DNA from: Neisseriaceae bacterium
GTDB taxonomy: Bacteria; Pseudomonadota; Gammaproteobacteria; Burkholderiales; UBA11063
NCBI GenBank assembly: GCA_003963245.1
Contig: RXJX01000037.1
Location: 9,865 to 70,699 of the forward strand
DNA length: 60,835 bases
Direction of reading: 5' to 3'
Below are positions 54,456-60,835 of the stretch, one piece after another. A program made the translations under genes and the position numbers. Position 1 is the stretch's first letter, and each line of letters begins with the position of its first letter. Under the pieces are notes generated by a model, which was not told the origin of the DNA, did no database searches, and worked only from the letters and a program-made list of their open reading frames with translations.

Positions 54456-54540
54456 TGTTAACTATAAATAAGTTCTTAATTATTGAGCGTAAAAGTTAGC
54501 ACAAAGAATTATAAGCAGTAAAATTTTTGGAGTAAAGTAG

Positions 54541-57500
54541 ATGTTTGATTTTAACAATCTCTTTAATGGTAATAAAAACGGTAATGAACATTATGGCTAT
54601 ATCCGTATTGGATTGGCATCGCCAGATAAAATTCGTTCATGGTCATATGGTGAGATTAAAAAACCGGAAACGATTAATTATCGTACTCTACGTCCTGAGC
54701 GGGATGGCTTATTCTGTGCCCGAATTTTCGGACCAGTAAAAGATTACGAATGTTTGTGTGGTAAATATAAACGAATTAAACATCGTGGTGTTATTTGTGA
54801 AAAATGTGGTGTTGAAGTTACTTTGGCTAAAGTTCGCCGTGAGCGGATGGGGCATATTGAATTAGCTTCACCAGTTGCACATATCTGGTTTTTAAAATCA
54901 CTTCCATCTCGGATGGGTATGGTTTTGGATATGCCACTACGCGATATTGAACACGTATTGTATTTTGAAGCATATGCGGTTATTTCGGTATTAGATCGGG
55001 TTGATCCGCCAATGCATCCTAAAGATGGTAAAACGCCAATCAAAAAAGGTGATATTTTATCTCCAGAACAATATAATTTCATCGTAGAAAATAATGAAGA
55101 TGATAAATTAGATGTTGGTATTGGTGCTGAAGCTGTTCGTAAGATGTTAATGGCAATTGATATTGAAAATGAAGTTGTCACCATCAAAGAAGACATGGCA
55201 ACTACTAAATCTGAAACCAATTTGAAAAAATTGGCTAAACGTCTAAAAGTATTAGAAGGCTTCAAACGTTCAGAAATGAAACCTGAGTGGATGATTATGG
55301 ATGCAATTCCAGTATTACCACCTGAATTACGCCCATTGGTAGCCTTGGATGGCGGACGCTTTGCAACTTCAGATTTGAATGATTTGTATCGCCGCGTGAT
55401 TAATCGTAATAATCGTTTACGTAAATTGATTCAATTACGTGCACCTGAAATTATCTTACGTAATGAGCGCCGGATGCTACAAGAAGCGGTTGATTCATTA
55501 TTTGATAATGGTAAACGCGGTAAAGTGATTACTGGCGCGAATAAACGTCCATTAAAATCTTTAGCTGAGATGATTAAAGGTAAATCTGGTCGTTTCCGTC
55601 AAAATCTATTGGGTAAACGGGTTGATTATTCTGGTCGTTCGGTAATTACGGTAGGTCCTACATTGCGTTTATACCAATGTGGTTTACCAAAAATTATGGC
55701 ATTAGAATTATTTAAACCATTTGTATATCATAAATTACAAATTTTAGGTTTAGCATCATCAATCAAATACGCTAAACGTATGGTAGAACAAGAGCATCCA
55801 CAAGTTTGGGATATCTTGGAAGATGTAATTCGTGAGCATCCGGTATTATTAAACCGTGCGCCAACATTACATAGACTGGGGATTCAAGCGTTTGAACCAA
55901 TTTTGGTTGAAGGTAAAGCCCTTCAATTGCATCCATTAGTATGTTCTGCATTCAATGCCGATTTCGATGGAGATCAAATGGCGGTTCACGTTCCATTGAG
56001 CTTAGAGGCTCAAATGGAAGCACGTACTTTGATGCTAGCATCCAACAATGTATTATCACCAGCGCATGGTGAGCCGATTATTGTGCCGTCACAAGATATT
56101 ATTCTTGGTCTGTACTATATGACTCGCGAGAAAATCAATGATAAAGGTGAAGGCGCAATTTTTGCTAACTTCAAAGAGTTAGAGCGTGCTTATCAAACTG
56201 GACAAGTTGGTTTACATGCGATTGTGACTGTTCGTCTTGAAGAATGGTATAAAGATGGCAACGGCGAATTTACCAGCCATACTGTCCGTCGTACTACAAC
56301 GGTAGGTCGTGCAATTTTGGCGCAGATTTTACCTAAAGGTTTGGATTTTGAATTAATTAACAAACCACTTAAGAAAAAAGAAGTGGCAAAATTAATCAAC
56401 GTATCATTCCGTAAATGTGGAATTAAAGATACGGTGATTTTGGCTGATAGATTAATGTATACTGGCTTCCAATACTCAACTCGTGGCGGTATCTCAGTAT
56501 GCGTGAACGATATGCATGTACCACAAGCTAAATATACTAAAGTTGAAAAAGCACAAGCTGAAGTTGATGCAATAACTGCTCAGTATAATGAAGGTCTGGT
56601 AACCCAAGGTGAGCGTTATAATAAAGTTATTGATATTTGGGGTCGTTGCGGTGATGATATTGCCAAAACACTGATGAGTGAGTTATCTAAAGAAACTGTT
56701 TTGGATAAAGATGGTAATAAGGTAGAACAAGATTCGTTTAACTCAATCTACATGATGGCAGACTCTGGTGCCCGTGGATCTATTGCGCAGATTAAGCAAT
56801 TATCGGGTATGCGTGGTTTGATGGCTAAACCATCAGGTGAAATTATGGAGACGCCAATTACTGCCAATTTCCGTGAAGGTTTGACGGTATCTCAGTACTT
56901 TATTTCAACCCATGGTGCGCGTAAAGGTTTATCGGATACTGCGTTAAAAACAGCTAACTCGGGTTATTTGACTCGTCGTTTGGTGGATGTAACGCAAGAC
57001 TTAGTGATTATTGAAGATGATTGCGGAACTACCAATGGTGTGGTTATGCGTTCAATTATCCAAGGCGGTGATGTAATTGAGTCGCTAAAAGATCGTATTT
57101 TAGGTCGCGTAATTGCTGAAGATGTAGTTGATCCTGATACCCAGAAAGTAGTAATTGAAGCTGGTAAATTAGTTGATGAAGAGATGGTTGATACCATTGA
57201 AAAAACTAATATCGATGAAGTCAAAGTTCGTACGCCATTAACTTGCGAAACTCGCTATGGTTTATGTGCTAAATGTTACGGACGTGATTTGGCTCGTGGT
57301 TATATGGTTAATATCGGTGAAGCAGTGGGAATTGTGGCAGCACAGTCAATTGGTGAGCCGGGTACTCAGTTAACCATGCGTACATTCCACATCGGGGGTG
57401 CAGCATCACGTGCGGCAGCAGTTAGCCAAGTTGAAGCTAAATCATCAGGGGTAGTTGGTTACAAAGATTTACGTTATGTAACTAAACCGAATGGTGAGAA

Positions 57501-58728
57501 AGTTATTGTGTCGCGCTCTGCAGAGTTAGTAATTTTGGATCAACATCATCGCGAACGTGAACAACATAAGATTCCATATGGTTCAATCTTAGCCGTAGCA
57601 CCGGATACTAAAATTGAAGCTGGTATGAAGCTGGCTAGCTGGGATCCACATGCACGTCCGGTAATTTCTGAGCATAGTGGTGTAATTATGCTTGAAAACG
57701 TTGAAGAAGGTTTGACGGTTGTTAAAGAAACTGATGATATAACTGGTTTGACTGCACTTAAAGTAATTGATCCGGCAAAAGTAAAAGGTGCTAAAGCTAA
57801 AGATAAAAACTTACGCCCAATAGCGCGTCTATTTGATGAAAATGGTAAAGAAGTTAAAATCTTTGGTACGGATGCTCCGGTTATTATTTCATTCCAGATT
57901 GGCGATATTATTGCAGTGCGCGATGGTCAAACGGTTAGTGCTGGTGATGTACTGGCTAAAAAACCACAAGAATCGCTTAAAACACGTGATATTACTGGTG
58001 GTTTACCACGGGTTGCTGAATTGTTTGAAGCGCGTGTTCCTAAAGCTGCAGGTATGTTGGCTCCATTATCAGGTACAATTAGCTTCTTAAAAGAGACTAA
58101 AGGTAAACATAAAGTTAAGATCATCTCAGTTCAAGGCGAAGAAGTTGATTTGTCAATTCCTAAAGATAAACACATTCTGGTAAATGATGGTGAGTATGTA
58201 GAACGCGGTCAAGTGATTGTTGATGGACCAGTTGATCCACATGAATTGCTGGAAATGAAAGGTATTGAAGAATTATCTAAATACATTGCGCATGAAGTAC
58301 AGGAAGTATATCGCTTGCAAGGTGTGAAAATCAGTGATAAACATATCGAAACAGTTGTTCGTCAAATGCTACGTCGCGTTGTGATTGTTAACCCGGGTGA
58401 TAGCAATATCTACCTTGAAGGTGAGCAAGTTGAACGTTCGGCATTGTTAGATGAAAATGATCGCTTGATTGCTGAAGGTAAAGAACCAGTGGAATACAAA
58501 AATATTCTTCTTGGTATTACTCGTGCATCATTGAATACCGATTCATTTATTTCTGCGGCATCATTCCAAGAAACTACACGTGTCTTGACTGAATCTGCGG
58601 TTGCTGGTCGTGTCGATTACTTACGTGGTCTGAAAGAAAACGTAATTATGGGTCGCTTGATTCCTGCTGGTACTGGTTTGGCTTATCACCGAGCTAAACA
58701 TAATCAGAACCCAGTTGTGGAAGAGTAA
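54541..58728 (+). CDS. rpoC: RNA polymerase subunit beta-prime
   Basis: A 1395-residue subunit. N-terminal zinc ligands C71, C73, C86, C89; catalytic NADFDGDQM with Asp near 474, 476 and 478; the second zinc site in [13 protein letters not shown] near 903-915. The trigger-loop region [12 protein letters not shown] is intact. No intein or large insert. TGGAG lies before the ATG; 193 bases with a palindromic element separate it from rpoB. Confidence 0.99.
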   Translation: MFDFNNLFNGNKNGNEHYGYIRIGLASPDKIRSWSYGEIKKPETINYRTLRPERDGLFCARIFGPVKDYECLCGKYKRIKHRGVICEKCGVEVTLAKVRRERMGHIELASPVAHIWFLKSLPSRMGMVLDMPLRDIEHVLYFEAYAVISVLDRVDPPMHPKDGKTPIKKGDILSPEQYNFIVENNEDDKLDVGIGAEAVRKMLMAIDIENEVVTIKEDMATTKSETNLKKLAKRLKVLEGFKRSEMKPEWMIMDAIPVLPPELRPLVALDGGRFATSDLNDLYRRVINRNNRLRKLIQLRAPEIILRNERRMLQEAVDSLFDNGKRGKVITGANKRPLKSLAEMIKGKSGRFRQNLLGKRVDYSGRSVITVGPTLRLYQCGLPKIMALELFKPFVYHKLQILGLASSIKYAKRMVEQEHPQVWDILEDVIREHPVLLNRAPTLHRLGIQAFEPILVEGKALQLHPLVCSAFNADFDGDQMAVHVPLSLEAQMEARTLMLASNNVLSPAHGEPIIVPSQDIILGLYYMTREKINDKGEGAIFANFKELERAYQTGQVGLHAIVTVRLEEWYKDGNGEFTSHTVRRTTTVGRAILAQILPKGLDFELINKPLKKKEVAKLINVSFRKCGIKDTVILADRLMYTGFQYSTRGGISVCVNDMHVPQAKYTKVEKAQAEVDAITAQYNEGLVTQGERYNKVIDIWGRCGDDIAKTLMSELSKETVLDKDGNKVEQDSFNSIYMMADSGARGSIAQIKQLSGMRGLMAKPSGEIMETPITANFREGLTVSQYFISTHGARKGLSDTALKTANSGYLTRRLVDVTQDLVIIEDDCGTTNGVVMRSIIQGGDVIESLKDRILGRVIAEDVVDPDTQKVVIEAGKLVDEEMVDTIEKTNIDEVKVRTPLTCETRYGLCAKCYGRDLARGYMVNIGEAVGIVAAQSIGEPGTQLTMRTFHIGGAASRAAAVSQVEAKSSGVVGYKDLRYVTKPNGEKVIVSRSAELVILDQHHREREQHKIPYGSILAVAPDTKIEAGMKLASWDPHARPVISEHSGVIMLENVEEGLTVVKETDDITGLTALKVIDPAKVKGAKAKDKNLRPIARLFDENGKEVKIFGTDAPVIISFQIGDIIAVRDGQTVSAGDVLAKKPQESLKTRDITGGLPRVAELFEARVPKAAGMLAPLSGTISFLKETKGKHKVKIISVQGEEVDLSIPKDKHILVNDGEYVERGQVIVDGPVDPHELLEMKGIEELSKYIAHEVQEVYRLQGVKISDKHIETVVRQMLRRVVIVNPGDSNIYLEGEQVERSALLDENDRLIAEGKEPVEYKNILLGITRASLNTDSFISAASFQETTRVLTESAVAGRVDYLRGLKENVIMGRLIPAGTGLAYHRAKHNQNPVVEE

Positions 58729-58750
58729 ATAATCGTACTTTGATTTTATT

Positions 58751-58782
58751 AAAACGCTATCAGTAAATCTGGTAGCGTTTTT
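58751..58782 (+). terminator. rpoC terminator
   Basis: AAAACGCTA pairs with TAGCGTTTT, extended by CAG/CTG, ending in a T-run. It begins 22 bases past rpoC. Confidence 0.85.
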
Positions 58783-58854
58783 GTTAATAGTGCATTTAGA
58801 ATGGGTTTATACAGTACGGTAAAGTTTAATAAACAATAAGCAAAGGAAAAGTAA

Positions 58855-59409
58855 ATGGAAAATATATCACACAGCTATCAGGAAGTAATCAGCCTCTGGT
58901 TTGAGGAGATTACTCCCAAGCAATGGTGGGTAAAGGATCAGGAGTTTGATAATCTGATTCATCAGCGTTTTGGGCAATTACATAATGCTGCGATTAGGGG
59001 TGAACTATGGTCTTGGCGGAACAGTGCACTTGGTGCATTGGCGGAAATAATTGTGATCGACCAATTTTCGCGTAATATCTATCGGAATATGCCCCAATCA
59101 TTTGCCTATGATCCGATCGCATTGGTGCTGGCACAAAATGCTATTTTGCAAAAGTTTGATCAGGAATTAACGCCGATTATGCGTGGGTTTATCTATTTGC
59201 CATTTATGCATAGCGAATCAGCGCTGATTCACCAAGAAGCAGTGAAACTTTATCAGCAAGAAGGGATGAGTGACAATCTTGATTTTGAATTCAAGCATAA
59301 AGTTATTATCGATCGCTTCGGTCGTTACCCACACCGGAATGCTATTCTAGGAAGAGAATCAACTTTGGAAGAGCTTGAGTTTTTAAAAACTGAGGGTTCA
59401 TCATTCTAA
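58855..59409 (+). CDS. DUF924-family protein
   Basis: A 184-residue helical protein of the DUF924 family. WFEEITPKQWWVKDQEFD near 15-32, ALAEIIVIDQFSRNIYRN near 60-77, the FIYLPFMHSES segment and the C-terminal FGRYPHRNAILGRESTLEE are the family marks. AAGGAAAA precedes the ATG. It has a TPR-like fold in known structures and no settled function. It stands alone between two terminators, where str-operon genes (rpsL, rpsG, fusA) are often found after rpoC. Confidence 0.88.
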   Translation: MENISHSYQEVISLWFEEITPKQWWVKDQEFDNLIHQRFGQLHNAAIRGELWSWRNSALGALAEIIVIDQFSRNIYRNMPQSFAYDPIALVLAQNAILQKFDQELTPIMRGFIYLPFMHSESALIHQEAVKLYQQEGMSDNLDFEFKHKVIIDRFGRYPHRNAILGRESTLEELEFLKTEGSSF

Positions 59410-59476
59410 CACTTGGCTATAATGTTTAGAGTTAGTGCGATTAGACGTAATTAGCTATAATTGCTTGGAAATTGTC

Positions 59477-59512
59477 AAAAAGGCTGTAGAATTAAATTTC
59501 TATAGCCTTTTT
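59477..59512. terminator. Bidirectional terminator
   Basis: AAAAAGGCTGTAGAA (59,477-59,491) pairs with TTCTATAGCCTTTTT (59,498-59,512) with one G-T pair. It serves the converging DUF924 and RidA-fusion genes. Confidence 0.88.
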
Positions 59513-59528
59513 CATCTAAGATAGCGTA

Positions 59529-60688
59529 TTAATTTAGTTCAAAGATAGCTTGGATTTCTACTGGAGAATTAAGCGGTAATGAACTTGCGCCAAAAGTTCC
59601 TCGGGTGTGAACGCCTTTATCGCCAAAAATATCTACAACCAAATTGGAAGCTGAATTCATTAGTCCCGCATGGTTGGTAAAGTTGGGCAATGTATTGAAA
59701 GTTCCTGATAATTGAACCACTTGCTTAACATTATCTAAATTACCACCTGCTGCAACTTTTAAAACCGCTAAGACATTGAGCATAGTTTGCTTGGTTGCCT
59801 GCTTAGCTTGCTCTTGAGTAACATTGCTCTTAATTGTACCAGGGTAAAGAATTTTGCCATCTTTAAGTGCTACCTGATTGATATAAACTAAGTTACCAAC
59901 TCTTTTAAATGGAACGTATTTACCCACTGGCTGAGGTGCGGTTGGCAGAGTAAGACCTAGCTTTTGTAATTTAGTTTCAACCGTATTAGTGGTGGTTTTT
60001 TCACTCGTTACAGGGATTGAGATTTTTTGATCAAGATTAGTATGAGTGATTGCATTAGCAAATTTTTGTCCCTGAAAATAAGCATACTTAAGTTCATCTT
60101 TGGACGGACGGTTATCACCGGGTAAGCATGAACGAGTTGTAGTTCCATATGGCGTATTACCTTGAGGAATAGCTTTATTAACTCCGTCGATACTAGGATT
60201 GCCTAAGGTAATAATTGTCATCCCGTGGCTGGCTAAAATATTCCAAAATGAAGTAATTGAAGTTTCATTGCCGCTGCCACTACAGCCTGACATAAACACC
60301 GTTGCTGGAATATTCGCTAGCTCTTGATTTTTCCAAATTACCAATGTTTGGGTCATAAATGCTGACATATTAGTGCTGATATTACCAAAGTATATCGGAG
60401 AACCAAAAGCGATTCCACGATATTTTACTAACTCATTGGCTGAGGCAACGGGGATTTTATCAAGATCATTAGTTGTGTGTTCCTGATTTGCTACTTTTTA
60501 ATTACTGCATGAAGCCCTTTGTTTTCTATCCCTGCTTTGATTGATTCTGCTAGCTTATATGTATTACCACCACTAGAATCAATCAAGACTAAGACATCTT
60601 TATTGTTTGAGTCAGCAAAGACCTTGCTTAAGCTTGTGAAAGTCAAAATAAGACCACAAATAAATCTTAAATAGAAAGAAATTCGCAT
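59529..60688 (-). pseudogene. Exported WrbA-like flavodoxin fused to RidA, frameshifted
   Basis: Two frames form one protein. The first (60,688-60,491) has a signal peptide (ending KVFA) and a flavodoxin start, VLVLIDSSGGNTYKLAESI. It stops after VIKK. The second frame continues without a gap from VANQEH through FGSPIYFGNIS and SGSGNETSI...HGM (WrbA-like) into a RidA/YjgF domain (YVPFKRVGNLVYINQVA onward). Adding one A to the AAAAA run near 60,500 gives a single 386-residue protein. Periplasmic WrbA-RidA fusion is unusual. The shift may be a real mutation, phase variation or a sequence error. Confidence 0.75.
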
Positions 60689-60787
60689 AAATTATCACCT
60701 TAAATAGTTAATGCCATGATTATATAGTTAGCCTATAAATAAAGTACCTTTGCTGTATAGTAAGCTTTTCACTTTAAGAGTTTAAGA

Positions 60788-60835
60788 ATGAACGCATATT
60801 CCCAAGACCTAAGAGACAGAGCAATAAAGTTATAT
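60788..60835 (+). CDS. IS630-type transposase, 5' fragment cut by window end
   Basis: The last 48 bases encode MNAYSQDLRDRAIKLY, the typical opening of IS630-family transposases (helix-turn-helix start). The rest lies beyond the window. The 99 bases between it and the flavodoxin-RidA gene would hold the IS left end. Confidence 0.65.
   Translation, partial: MNAYSQDLRDRAIKLY

Noticed and set aside
1..60835. CRISPR arrays and rRNA genes
   Set aside because: No regularly spaced direct repeats with unique spacers, and no 16S, 23S or 5S sequence was recognised on either strand.

Overview
The window looks like part of the chromosome of a low-GC betaproteobacterium, most probably a member or relative of the Neisseriales. 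The grounds are the Neisseria-like N-termini of RpoB and RpoC, a beta/gamma-type gene set, and two copies of a 107-bp palindromic repeat that resembles the Neisseria Correia element in size, terminal repeats and core wording. The assignment is an inference from protein wording; no search was run.

Region 1 (1 to about 10,000) is an integrated mobilizable element. Reading leftward from its right edge it has a P4-type tyrosine integrase, a phage-replisome-organizer type Rep protein, a 0.5-kb GC-rich non-coding block packed with tetraloop hairpins, a small membrane protein, a MobB-like coupling ATPase and a MobC-like (CloDF13/MOBC type) relaxase candidate. Its cargo looks defensive: an AbiEi/AbiEii toxin-antitoxin pair, a HEPN-motif protein and an unknown protein. 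A decayed tRNA-like sequence lies within the cargo. The left boundary was not found and may lie outside the window.

Region 2 (10,057 to 31,271) is ordinary housekeeping: tdk-upp-ygfZ, an AlkX/YcaQ-type DNA glycosylase, an oligopeptide ABC transporter (oppBCDF with two tandem lipoprotein OppA paralogues), purB, then a long leftward series yajQ-metN-metI-metQ-ruvA-tRNA-Arg(CCU)-murB-FUSC protein, a secreted choloylglycine-hydrolase-family enzyme, fdx and a CDF metal transporter.

Region 3 (31,307 to 44,348) is the most unusual block. A LysR regulator is divergent from a rightward unit: a phytanoyl-CoA-dioxygenase-like enzyme (frameshifted), an MdfA-like exporter, a 709-residue glycosyltransferase-GNAT fusion, NagB, an AmpG-like permease and a GH3 NagZ-like hexosaminidase. 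A 313-bp segment holding the lysR 5' end and the divergent promoter region is duplicated just upstream of the next gene, a lipoprotein GH18 chitinase. The chitinase therefore appears to have acquired the same regulatory region. The set suggests amino-sugar (chitin or peptidoglycan) handling tied to an uncharacterised glycosylated or acetylated product.

Region 4 (44,466 to 60,835) holds a DODA-type dioxygenase, a DUF4149 membrane protein, an orphan efflux adaptor, an unrecognised 47-codon gene with a structured leader, rplK-rplA-rplJ-rplL-rpoB-rpoC with leader and attenuator hairpins, a DUF924 protein, a frameshifted exported WrbA-like flavodoxin fused to RidA, and the first 16 codons of an IS630-type transposase at the right edge.
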